Origin: Hyphomicrobiales bacterium
Lineage (GTDB): Bacteria > Pseudomonadota > Alphaproteobacteria > Rhizobiales > Beijerinckiaceae
Length of the DNA: 5,620 bases
Reading direction: 5' to 3'
NCBI GenBank assembly: GCA_027489835.1
Contig: JAIXZF010000366.1
Coordinates: forward strand, 1 to 5,620
Under the pieces are notes generated by a model. It had not been told where the DNA came from, did no database searches, and was given only the letters and a program-made list of their open reading frames with translations. Every line of letters starts with the position of its first letter. Position 1 is the first letter of the stretch. The translations under genes and the position numbers were made by a program. This document shows, one piece after another, positions 1 through 5,620 of this stretch.

Positions 1-551
1 GTCAGCACGACGTTGCCGGTGACGCCCAGCATGTTGGAGATGGGCGTCGCCAGAAAGAAGGTGATCGTGCAGCTCAGCACGACCAGCGCCGCGATGCCGA
101 CGAGCAGCGCGAGCATGGCTGGATCGCCATTGGCCCGGCCGGCCAGCAACATCATCGCGGTCAGCGCGCCCGGCCCCGCCATCAGCGGGATCGCCAGCGG
201 GAAAGCCGCGACATTCTGGATGTGATCCTTGGTGATCGCGATCTCGGCTGTGTTCTGCTTGCGCTCGTTGCGCCGCTCGAACACCATCTCGAAGGCGATC
301 CAGAACAGCAGGAGCCCGCCCGCGATGCGGAAGGCCGGCAGCGACACGCCGAGCAGCCGGAGCAGCGCGTCGCCCGCCAGCGCGAAGAAGGCCAGCAGCC
401 CGAAGGCGATGATGGAGGCGCGGATGGCGACAACCTTGCGCTGGGCCGCATCCATGCCGCGCGTGACCGACAGGAAGATGGGCGCGAGGCCCGGCGGATC
501 GAGCGTGACCAGAAGCGTGACGAGGGCCGCAGCCGTGAATTCATAGAGCAT
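1..551 (-). CDS. MarC/YchE-family inner-membrane protein (3' end outside window)
   Basis: Reading leftward from the ATG at 549-551 gives 183 residues with no stop before the window edge, so the C-terminus is missing (family members are usually a little over 200 residues). The protein begins MLYEFTAAALVTLLVTLDPP and has about five hydrophobic segments visible, near residues 7-29, 42-62, 71-92, 115-137 and 145-168; a sixth is expected beyond the edge. Two MarC hallmarks are present: DPPGLAPIF near residue 18, just after the first membrane helix starts, and a PLAIPLMAGPGALT stretch near residue 118. These sit in equivalent places in the two halves of the family's duplicated fold. A charged cytoplasmic-type loop (FERRNERKQN) lies around residues 91-100. 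The family is an integral inner-membrane group of unknown substrate; the original link to multiple antibiotic resistance is not supported by later work. It is divergent from the ABC-F gene. No Shine-Dalgarno sequence precedes the ATG. Confidence 0.9.
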   Translation of the reverse strand, partial: MLYEFTAAALVTLLVTLDPPGLAPIFLSVTRGMDAAQRKVVAIRASIIAFGLLAFFALAGDALLRLLGVSLPAFRIAGGLLLFWIAFEMVFERRNERKQNTAEIAITKDHIQNVAAFPLAIPLMAGPGALTAMMLLAGRANGDPAMLALLVGIAALVVLSCTITFFLATPISNMLGVTGNVVL

Positions 552-558
552 GGCGTCG

Positions 559-587
559 ACATAGCGCCCAGGCCGCGAGCTTGCCAG
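559..587 (-). promoter_or_regulatory. Candidate sigma70-type promoter of marC, possibly leaderless
   Basis: On the minus strand, CTGGCA (582-587) and CTATGT (559-564) are separated by exactly 17 nt, resembling the alphaproteobacterial housekeeping -35/-10 pattern. Only 7 nt separate the -10 from the ATG at 551, so transcription would start on or next to the start codon. That would fit the missing ribosome binding site. The match is by eye in GC-rich DNA and is weak on its own. Confidence 0.25.
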
Positions 588-664
588 TGGCGAGTCGGCC
601 GTTCTTCCGCCGGACGTGGCCGACCATGCTGGCTTTTTCTCCCGCGCTCGGCCAAAAGCCCGGC

Positions 665-2527
665 ATGCTTCATCTCAACGACCTCACCTACCGCCTCGGC
701 GCGCGGCTCCTGATCGACCGCGCCACCGTGGCGCTGCCGCCCAATGCCAAGGTCGGCCTGGTGGGCAGGAACGGCACCGGCAAGACGACGCTCTTCCGCA
801 TCATCATGGGCGAGCTCGCCACCGAGAGCGGCGGCGTGGGCCTGCCGAAGAATGTGCGCATCGGCGCGGTCTCGCAGGAAGCACCGGGCGGCCCGGAAAG
901 CCTCATCGAGGTCGTGCTCGCCGCCGACAGCGAGCGCAATGCCCTGCTCGCGGAGGCCGAGGCGACCCAGGACCCGATGCGCCGCGCCGACATCGAGATG
1001 CGACTGGTCGACATCGGCGCCTATTCGGCAGAGGCGCGCGCCGCCTCGATCCTGCACGGCCTCGGCTTCGACGCGGCAGCGCAGAAGCGGCCCTGCTCGT
1101 CGTTTTCCGGCGGCTGGCGCATGCGCGTCGCCCTCGCGGCAGTGCTGTTCACCGAGCCGGACCTTCTGCTGCTCGACGAGCCGACCAACTATCTCGATCT
1201 CGAGGGCACGCTCTGGCTCTACGATTATCTCGGCCGCTATCCGCACACCGTTCTGGTCATCAGCCATGACCGCGAACTGCTCGACACCTGCGTCGACCAC
1301 ATCCTGCATCTCGACCAGTCCAAGCTGACGCTCTACCGCGGCGGCTATTCCTCCTTCGACCGGCAACGCACTGAGAAGATGGTGCTGCTCGGCAAGATGA
1401 AGGACAAGCAGGAGGCCGAGCGCAAGCACCTTCAGGCCTTCGTCGACCGCTTTAAGGCCAAGGCCTCCAAGGCAAAGCAGGCGCAGTCACGCGTCAAGCG
1501 GCTCGAAAAGCTGGCGCCGATCTCGGCCATCGTCGACAGGCAGGTGCTGCCCTTCCACTTCCCCGAGCCGCAGCGCGAGATGTCGCCGCCGCTCTACACC
1601 TTCGATGGCGCGGCCGTGGGCTATGGCGAGAAGCCGATCCTCAGCCGTCTCAACCTCTCGATCCAGCCGGACGACCGGATTGCCCTGCTCGGCCCCAACG
1701 GCAACGGCAAGTCGACCTTCTGCAAGCTGCTGGCCGCCAAGCTCGCGCCGATGGCCGGCGAAGTGCGCCGGTCCTCGAAGGTCGAGGTCGCGTATTTCGC
1801 GCAGCATCAGGTGGATGAGCTGAGGTTGGGCGAAACGCCGGTGCAGCACATCGCGCCGCTGATGCCGGATGCGACCGAAGCGCGCATTCGCTCCCGCGCG
1901 GCGCAGATGGGCTTCCCGGCCTCGAAGGCGGACACCAAGGTGGCCCAGCTTTCGGGCGGTGAGAAGGCCCGGCTGATGCTCGGCATCGCCACCTTCAGGG
2001 GCCCTCACCTCCTCATCCTCGACGAACCCACCAACCATCTCGACATCGACAGCCGCGCGGCTTTGATGGAGGCGATCAACGATTATCCCGGCGCGGTGAT
2101 GCTGGTCAGCCATGACCGCTTCCTGATCGAAGCCTGCGCCGACCGGCTCTGGCTGGTGGAGGGCGGCACGATCAAGCCGTTCGACGGCGATCTCGACGAG
2201 TACCGGGCACGCATCCTGGGCGGCCCATCGAAGCCCGCTCGCCGCGATGGCGGCCACGCCTATGGCGCCGGCGCGGCGCCCGTCTCCGAGGCCAAGAAGC
2301 CGCAGCGCGGCAAGCTGGAGAAGCGGCTGAAGGAGATAGAGGGCGAGATCGCCCGGCTCGACTCACTGCGGCAGCGCATCGACAAGGCGCTGGCGCAGCC
2401 CGAGATCTTCGTGAAGGAGCCTGAGAAGGCAGGCCGGCTATCGGCTGACCGCGCGGCGCTGGACGAGAAAATCGCCCGTATCGAGGATGACTGGCTCGCC
2501 GTCAGCACCGAACTCGGCGACGGCTGA
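665..2527 (+). CDS. yheS: ABC-F family ATPase, YheS type (ribosome-associated translation factor)
   Basis: The protein has 620 residues, two nucleotide-binding domains and no membrane segments, so it is a cytosolic ABC-F protein, not a transporter. NBD1 has Walker A GRNGTGKTT (34-42), signature SGGWR (148-152), Walker B ending LLLLDEP with catalytic Glu172, and H-loop His201. NBD2 has Walker A GPNGNGKST (343-351), signature LSGGEK (429-434), Glu454 and His483. Between them is the basic P-site-tRNA-interaction linker (about 235-290, including FKAKASKAKQAQSRVKRLEK). A charged C-terminal helical tail (about 545-620) looks like a coiled coil. The linker, the HGLGF and SFSGGWRMR segments, the FDGDL motif after NBD2 and the tail resemble E. 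coli YheS (637 aa) more than EttA, Uup or YbiT. ABC-F proteins bind the ribosomal E site and use ATP hydrolysis to relieve stalled or slow translation; YheS is tied to nascent-chain stalling. The start at 665 aligns with the YheS N-terminus. In-frame TTG (581) and ATG (626) codons upstream would add 28 or 13 residues that do not resemble the family. No clear Shine-Dalgarno sequence is visible. Confidence 0.93.
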   Translation: MLHLNDLTYRLGARLLIDRATVALPPNAKVGLVGRNGTGKTTLFRIIMGELATESGGVGLPKNVRIGAVSQEAPGGPESLIEVVLAADSERNALLAEAEATQDPMRRADIEMRLVDIGAYSAEARAASILHGLGFDAAAQKRPCSSFSGGWRMRVALAAVLFTEPDLLLLDEPTNYLDLEGTLWLYDYLGRYPHTVLVISHDRELLDTCVDHILHLDQSKLTLYRGGYSSFDRQRTEKMVLLGKMKDKQEAERKHLQAFVDRFKAKASKAKQAQSRVKRLEKLAPISAIVDRQVLPFHFPEPQREMSPPLYTFDGAAVGYGEKPILSRLNLSIQPDDRIALLGPNGNGKSTFCKLLAAKLAPMAGEVRRSSKVEVAYFAQHQVDELRLGETPVQHIAPLMPDATEARIRSRAAQMGFPASKADTKVAQLSGGEKARLMLGIATFRGPHLLILDEPTNHLDIDSRAALMEAINDYPGAVMLVSHDRFLIEACADRLWLVEGGTIKPFDGDLDEYRARILGGPSKPARRDGGHAYGAGAAPVSEAKKPQRGKLEKRLKEIEGEIARLDSLRQRIDKALAQPEIFVKEPEKAGRLSADRAALDEKIARIEDDWLAVSTELGDG

Positions 2528-2541
2528 AAGCCTCATCGCGT

Positions 2542-2580
2542 TTCCGGGGCTCGGGAGCGACAGCGGACGAGAACCCGGAA
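2542..2580. terminator. Imperfect hairpin between convergent genes, possible terminator
   Basis: TTCCGGG (2542-2548) pairs with CCCGGAA (2574-2580), and inside it CTCG (2550-2553) pairs with CGAG (2568-2571), leaving a 14-nt loop and a small asymmetric internal loop. It lies 15 nt after the ABC-F stop and about 40 nt past the lipoprotein stop on the other strand, where a bidirectional terminator would be useful. No T-run follows on either strand, so it is not a classical intrinsic terminator; it could stabilise 3' ends or be chance in GC-rich DNA. Confidence 0.35.
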
Positions 2581-2618
2581 CCCAGCGCAACGCTTGTGAG
2601 TGCAGCAAACGCCGCCCG

Positions 2619-3017
2619 TTACCCGTGCCCCGGCTTCACGATGCGCGCGAGCTTGTTGTCGGTGAACAGGTAGATTTCGCGGCCGCCGGGCTCGGCATAC
2701 AGCACCTGCACCTCGCGTTGACCCTTGCCGCTCTCGCCGATCAAAACATCGGTCGGCCTGGCGCCCTTGATCCGCACGAGATCACATTCGCTGATGCCCT
2801 CGACGATGGCGGCCGGCCGGCCCCTGAAGGCGGCAGGGTCGAGATTGGCGTCCGCGCCGCAGCTCCCGTCGGGGTCGAGCACCGCCTCCCGGTTCGACAC
2901 GCGCACTGAGGCGGTCTGGTCGTTGAGGAAGGCGAAGCCGCCCATGTCGACAGAGCACCCGGCGAGGATGCCGCCGGCGAGCGCCATGCCGCCAAGTTTC
3001 ACGCAGATGTTTCGCAT
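2619..3017 (-). CDS. Small predicted outer-membrane lipoprotein, function unknown
   Basis: The gene encodes 132 residues, starting MRNICVKLGG, with a short positive N-terminus, a hydrophobic stretch (8-20) and a lipobox LAGC ending at Cys21. This is a signal-peptidase-II signal. Ser22 at the +2 position predicts sorting to the outer membrane under the Lol rule known from enterobacteria. The mature part is about 112 residues with two further cysteines (Cys53, Cys78) that could form a periplasmic disulfide. Its C-terminal half (about 67-127) reads as a small alpha/beta fold: a GISECDLVRIKG turn followed by strands such as REVQVLYAEP and REIYLFTDNKLARIV. That is loosely like SmpA/BamE-type small lipoproteins, but this is a fold guess only and I do not recognise a named family. 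The chosen ATG (3015-3017) has a GAAGG-type ribosome site just upstream and overlaps the holC TGA by one base (TGATG), implying translational coupling. An in-frame ATG at 3035 would put six extra residues before the signal peptide and is less likely. Confidence 0.82.
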   Translation of the reverse strand: MRNICVKLGGMALAGGILAGCSVDMGGFAFLNDQTASVRVSNREAVLDPDGSCGADANLDPAAFRGRPAAIVEGISECDLVRIKGARPTDVLIGESGKGQREVQVLYAEPGGREIYLFTDNKLARIVKPGHG

Positions 3018-3466
3018 CAGCCCTTCTTCTCCCATCGGCCTTCCGGCGTCTGCCGCCAGAACGCTGCGGCATGGCCGCTGGCCTTCGCCGTCTTCCAGTC
3101 GTCGCGCGCCGCCTGCAGCGCCACCGGATCGGCGCCGTCGAACAGCAGCATCAGCCGCTCATAGCCCGACAGGTCGTCCCCGAGCCGCGCGCCGGCGACC
3201 AGAAACCGGACATCCGCCCCGTTCGCGTTGGCGCGCGACGCGGTGAGCAGCACGGGCTGCGTGCCGGCATCGGCCTCGGCGTCCGTGCCGTGCGGCAGAA
3301 AGCTGCGCTCGGAATATGTCCAGAGCGCGTCGTCGAGGCCGCGCAGGCGCTCCGCCTCGCCCACCTCGACCACCGCCTTCCAGCCCCGCTCGAGCGTCTT
3401 CTCCAGCAACGTCGGGAGCACGCGCTCGAGCGGGTGCAGTTCGAGCTGGTAGAAGGCGATCTCCAT
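3017..3466 (-). CDS. holC: DNA polymerase III chi subunit
   Basis: The protein has 149 residues, close to the 147 of E. coli chi. It shows the family pattern through its whole length: an N-terminal FYQLELHPLERVLPTLLEK segment (5-23), ALWTYSERSFLPHG (47-60), a QPVLLTASRANANGADVRFLV core (70-90), YERLMLLFDG (102-111), and the C-terminal DDWKTAKASGHAAAFW (121-136) ending in WEKKG. Chi pairs with psi in the clamp-loader complex of the replicative polymerase and binds the C-terminal tail of SSB, helping to hand over primed lagging-strand templates. No psi gene is seen here, and psi is generally not recognisable in alphaproteobacteria. The gene lies 12 nt after the pepA stop with no good ribosome site of its own, so re-initiation after pepA is likely. 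Its stop codon overlaps the start of the lipoprotein gene. Confidence 0.93.
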   Translation of the reverse strand: MEIAFYQLELHPLERVLPTLLEKTLERGWKAVVEVGEAERLRGLDDALWTYSERSFLPHGTDAEADAGTQPVLLTASRANANGADVRFLVAGARLGDDLSGYERLMLLFDGADPVALQAARDDWKTAKASGHAAAFWRQTPEGRWEKKG

Positions 3467-3478
3467 GGCCGGGAGCCG

Positions 3479-4969
3479 TCAGGCCTCGTAATGCCGCGCC
3501 ACCAGCTCGTCGAGCAGGCGCACGCCCCATCCGGAGGCCCAGCCCTTGTTGATCTCGGTCTGCGGCGAGCCCATCGCGGTCCCGGCGATGTCGAGATGCG
3601 CCCAGGGCGTGTCGTTGACGAAGCGCTTGAGGAAATGCGCGGCGGTGATCGAGCCGGCGTCGCGGCCGGCCGAGTTCTTCACGTCCGCGAACTTCGAATC
3701 GATGATCTTGTCATAGGCGGCGGACATCGGCATGCGCCAGACGGTCTCGCCCGTGGCCTTCCCGGCCTCGAACAGCCGCTCGGACAGCTCGTCATTGTTG
3801 GAGAACAAGCCCGCATTCTCCTTGCCGAGCGCCACCAGGATGGCGCCGGTCAGGGTCGCGAGGTTGATCATGAAGACCGGCTTGAAGCGGTCCTGCACGT
3901 ACCAGAGCACATCGGCCAAGACGAGCCGGCCCTCGGCGTCGGTGTTGATGATCTCGATGGTCTGGCCCGAGAGCGAGGTGACGATGTCGCCCGGCCGCTG
4001 CGCCTTGCCGTCCGGCATGTTCTCGACGAGGCCGATGGCGCCGATCACGTTGGCCTTGGCCTTGCGGGCCGCGAGCGCATGCATCAGGCCGACCACGCAG
4101 GCCGCGCCCGCCATGTCGCCCTTCATGTCCTCCATGCCGCCGGCCGGCTTGATCGAGATGCCGCCGGTGTCGAACACCACGCCCTTGCCGATGAAGGCGA
4201 CCGGCTGGGCGCCCGAGGCGCCTCCGTTCCAGCGCATGATCGCGACCTTGCTCTCGCGATGCGACCCCTGCCCGACGCCGAGCAGCGCCCGCATGCCGAT
4301 CTTCTTGAGCTGCTTTTCGCCCAGCACCTCGACATCGACGCCCAGCTTGGACAGGGCCTCGGCATGCTTGGCGAATTCCTCCGGTCCCAGCACGTTGGGC
4401 GGCTCGTTGACGAGGTCGCGCGCCAGGCAGACGCCATCGGCGATCGCGTCCTTCACCTTCACGGCCTTGCGGGTCTTCAAGGTGTCGACGACATGCAGGG
4501 CGAGCTCGCCCTTGCCCTTGGCGCTCTCCTTGTCGTCGCCGCCCTTGCGCGTCTTGTAGCGGTCGAAGGCGTAGGAACGCAGCCGCGCCCCGAGCGCGAT
4601 CAGCGCCGTCTGCTCGGGAGTGACCGTAGCCGAAGCCGTCGCCATGACCACGGCCAGCGGCCGGCTGCCGGACATCTTGCCGGCGATGACGCCGCCGACG
4701 GAGGGCCAGTCGATCTTGGCGGCATCGGCCTTCGGTCCAAGCCCGACCAGCACGATGCGGTCGAGCCCGCTGCCGGCGGGGGCAAGCATCGTCATGGCGC
4801 CCAGCGCCTTGCCGTTGAAGGATTCGATGCCGGCGGCGCGCGCGACGGCCTCGCCGAGCGCGGCGGGAGCGACCGCCGGCAAGGCAAGGTCGTCGAACAC
4901 CAGGAAAGCGACGTCTCCGGACGCCGGAATCGCCAACGGCTTGAATTCGATCTTGAGGCGGTCAACCAT
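3479..4969 (-). CDS. pepA: Leucyl aminopeptidase, M17 family (cytosol aminopeptidase)
   Basis: This is a 496-residue M17 enzyme, similar to the 503 of E. coli PepA, which releases N-terminal amino acids from peptides using two divalent metals; family members are hexameric and cytosolic. All the expected active-site residues are present with family spacing: Lys262 and Asp267 (in GKGVVFDTGG), catalytic Lys274 (SIKP), Asp285 (KGDMAGA), Asp344 and Glu346 (NTDAEGRL), and catalytic Arg348. The regulatory-type N-terminal domain occupies roughly residues 1-160 and is joined to the catalytic domain through a charged lysine-rich stretch near 139-155. The enzyme should be active. Two adjacent ATGs are possible starts (4972 and 4969). 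The second is chosen because AAGAG upstream lies 6 nt from it and only 3 nt from the first; the protein differs by one Met. A longer in-frame reading to an ATG at 5071 adds 33-34 residues unlike the family. In E. coli PepA also binds DNA (Xer recombination, carAB control); whether this one does cannot be told. Confidence 0.96.
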   Translation of the reverse strand: MVDRLKIEFKPLAIPASGDVAFLVFDDLALPAVAPAALGEAVARAAGIESFNGKALGAMTMLAPAGSGLDRIVLVGLGPKADAAKIDWPSVGGVIAGKMSGSRPLAVVMATASATVTPEQTALIALGARLRSYAFDRYKTRKGGDDKESAKGKGELALHVVDTLKTRKAVKVKDAIADGVCLARDLVNEPPNVLGPEEFAKHAEALSKLGVDVEVLGEKQLKKIGMRALLGVGQGSHRESKVAIMRWNGGASGAQPVAFIGKGVVFDTGGISIKPAGGMEDMKGDMAGAACVVGLMHALAARKAKANVIGAIGLVENMPDGKAQRPGDIVTSLSGQTIEIINTDAEGRLVLADVLWYVQDRFKPVFMINLATLTGAILVALGKENAGLFSNNDELSERLFEAGKATGETVWRMPMSAAYDKIIDSKFADVKNSAGRDAGSITAAHFLKRFVNDTPWAHLDIAGTAMGSPQTEINKGWASGWGVRLLDELVARHYEA

Positions 4970-5030
4970 CATGTGCTCTTGGTTAGGCGTCACGGAATCC
5001 CGTCGGGCACGGGGCCGATCCCGACCGTGA

Positions 5031-5058
5031 GTTCTACCGCAAACCGCGACGGCCACAA
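5031..5058 (-). promoter_or_regulatory. Candidate promoter for the pepA-holC-lipoprotein cluster
   Basis: On the minus strand, TTGTGG (5053-5058) and TAGAAC (5031-5036) are separated by 16 nt and match three and four of six sigma70 consensus bases. This would start transcription near 5024 and leave a leader of about 50 nt before pepA. The leader would contain an inverted repeat, GTCGGG/CCCGAC (5002-5007 and 5020-5025). Assigned by eye; moderate to low certainty. Confidence 0.3.
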
Positions 5059-5060
5059 GC

Positions 5061-5079
5061 CGGCGACACAAACTCGCCG
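5061..5079. promoter_or_regulatory. Inverted repeat in the pepA/lptF divergent region, possible operator
   Basis: CGGCGA (5061-5066) and TCGCCG (5074-5079) form a perfect 6-bp inverted repeat around the 7-nt spacer CACAAAC. It sits just upstream of the candidate pepA -35 and about 48 nt before lptF, where a shared regulator could act. TTTT at 5082-5085 follows on the plus strand, so a weak terminator-like hairpin is an alternative reading. Chance is also possible at this GC content. Confidence 0.3.
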
Positions 5080-5109
5080 CGTTTTACTGGCCTCTGCGGC
5101 CCGCCACAC

Positions 5110-5115
5110 GAGGAA
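5110..5115 (+). promoter_or_regulatory. Ribosome binding site of lptF
   Basis: GAGGAA ends 11 nt before the ATG at 5127. The spacing is slightly long, but this is the best Shine-Dalgarno match of the plus-strand genes here and it supports the chosen start. Confidence 0.6.
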
Positions 5116-5126
5116 CACCGTCTATC

Positions 5127-5620
5127 ATGCGTTTCGGCCTGCTCGACCGCTACCTGTTCAAGATGATGGTCGTCGCAGCGCTGTCATGCCTCGTCGGGCT
5201 GACGCTCGTGATCTGGATCACCTCGGCGCTGCGGGAGCTCAGCCTCGTGACGGGCAAGGGCCAGACCATCCTGGTCTTTCTGCGCTTCACGCTGCTGTCG
5301 CTGCCGGCGCTGGTGGTGGTGATCGCCCCCGTGGCCGCTTTCGCCGCCACCCTCTACACGCTCAACAAGCTCAACGGCGATTCCGAGTTGATCGTCATGA
5401 GCGCGTCTGGCGTGCCGCCACGCCGCCTGATCAAGCCCTTCGCGCTGATGGCCGTGGTCTCCGCCGTGCTCGTCGCGTTCATGACGCTCTACGTCATGCC
5501 CGCCAGCTTCCGCGACCTGCGCGACATGATCACCCGCATCCGCGGCGACGTCATCGCCAACGTCGTCCGCGAAGGCCAGTTCACCACGCTCGACCAGGGC
5601 ATCACCTTCCACTACCGCGA
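5127..5620 (+). CDS. lptF: LPS export ABC transporter permease LptF (5' part; runs off window)
   Basis: The first 164 residues of a YjgP/YjgQ-family permease are present and the frame is open to the window edge; full members are about 360-400 residues. It starts MRFGLLDRYLFKMMVVAALS. Three hydrophobic helices are visible, near residues 11-34, 47-78 and 102-124. The loop between the second and third carries the diagnostic LNGDSELIVMSASGVPPRRL stretch (82-101), the cytoplasmic coupling helix that contacts the LptB ATPase. Glu87 lies where the conserved coupling-helix glutamate is expected. After the third helix, residues from about 146 (REGQFTTLDQGITFHYR) open the periplasmic beta-jellyroll domain that passes LPS on to LptC and LptA. 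LptF works with LptG and LptB2 to extract LPS from the inner membrane. LptG normally follows and should lie just beyond the right edge. LptF is favoured over LptG by the N-terminal style and by its divergent position beside pepA, as in E. coli. Confidence 0.92.
   Translation, partial: MRFGLLDRYLFKMMVVAALSCLVGLTLVIWITSALRELSLVTGKGQTILVFLRFTLLSLPALVVVIAPVAAFAATLYTLNKLNGDSELIVMSASGVPPRRLIKPFALMAVVSAVLVAFMTLYVMPASFRDLRDMITRIRGDVIANVVREGQFTTLDQGITFHYR

Noticed and set aside
616..1269. Plus-strand 217-codon open frame in another frame of the ABC-F gene
   Set aside because: It is an Arg/Ala/His-rich frame-shadow and carries no motif.
182..1429. Long minus-strand open frame (415 codons) antisense to the ABC-F gene and overlapping marC out of frame
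   Set aside because: It is low-complexity, rich in Arg/Ala/Glu and His, and has no domain. It is antisense to well-supported coding sequence, and such frames are common in GC-rich genomes.
1487..2257. Minus-strand open frame of 256 codons antisense to the second ABC-F domain
   Set aside because: Its composition mirrors the opposite coding strand and shows no recognisable motif; the ABC-F reading with intact Walker and signature motifs explains the region.
3732..4559. Plus-strand open frame of 275 codons antisense to pepA
   Set aside because: It is rich in Ser, Pro, Thr and Ala as expected from the reverse complement of a GC-rich gene, and pepA with its full catalytic set is on the other strand.
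4973..5071. N-terminal extension of PepA from an ATG at 5071
   Set aside because: The extra residues are Arg-rich and unlike the M17 family, a ribosome-site-like AAGAG precedes the inner ATG pair, and the stretch contains the likely promoter.
5184..5612. Minus-strand open frame of 142 codons antisense to lptF
   Set aside because: It is a His/Asp/Glu/Gly-rich shadow of the LptF hydrophobic codons and shows no family resemblance.
1..5620. CRISPR array, tRNA or rRNA genes, insertion sequence, toxin-antitoxin or phage-defence system
   Set aside because: I saw no regularly spaced repeats, no structural RNA pattern, no transposase or terminal inverted repeats and no defence domains. All six coding regions are housekeeping or envelope genes.

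Overview
This 5.6 kb window is ordinary, GC-rich, densely coded chromosome. The strong preference for G/C at third codon positions, the gene families and the protein sequence style suggest an alphaproteobacterium, probably in the Hyphomicrobiales (Rhizobiales). That placement is inferred from sequence character, not from a search. I see no mobile element, CRISPR array, RNA gene or phage gene, and no convincing previously undescribed system.

Layout, left to right. (1) The left edge holds a MarC/YchE-family inner-membrane protein on the minus strand, cut off at its C-terminus (1-551). (2) A 113-bp divergent spacer separates it from a complete plus-strand ABC-F ATPase of the YheS type (665-2527), a soluble ribosome-associated translation factor with tandem nucleotide-binding domains. 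(3) A 91-bp convergent spacer with an imperfect hairpin follows. (4) Next is a compact minus-strand cluster, transcribed right to left: pepA (leucyl aminopeptidase, 3479-4969), then holC (DNA polymerase III chi subunit, 3017-3466) after 12 nt, then a small uncharacterised lipoprotein gene (2619-3017) whose start overlaps the holC stop by one base. (5) A 150-bp divergent regulatory region lies between pepA and lptF. (6) The right edge holds the 5' part of lptF on the plus strand (5127-5620), encoding a permease subunit of the LPS export machine.

The lptF / pepA-holC block has the same divergent arrangement as in E. coli, where lptFG is divergent from pepA-holC-valS. Here a lipoprotein gene occupies the place of valS. 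The functions are unrelated housekeeping ones: peptide turnover, replication clamp-loader accessory and LPS export. The block therefore looks like conserved ancestral synteny with shared transcription, not a pathway. The most interesting unknown is the 132-residue lipoprotein, followed by the lack of Shine-Dalgarno signals at the marC and ABC-F starts and a palindrome between pepA and lptF.
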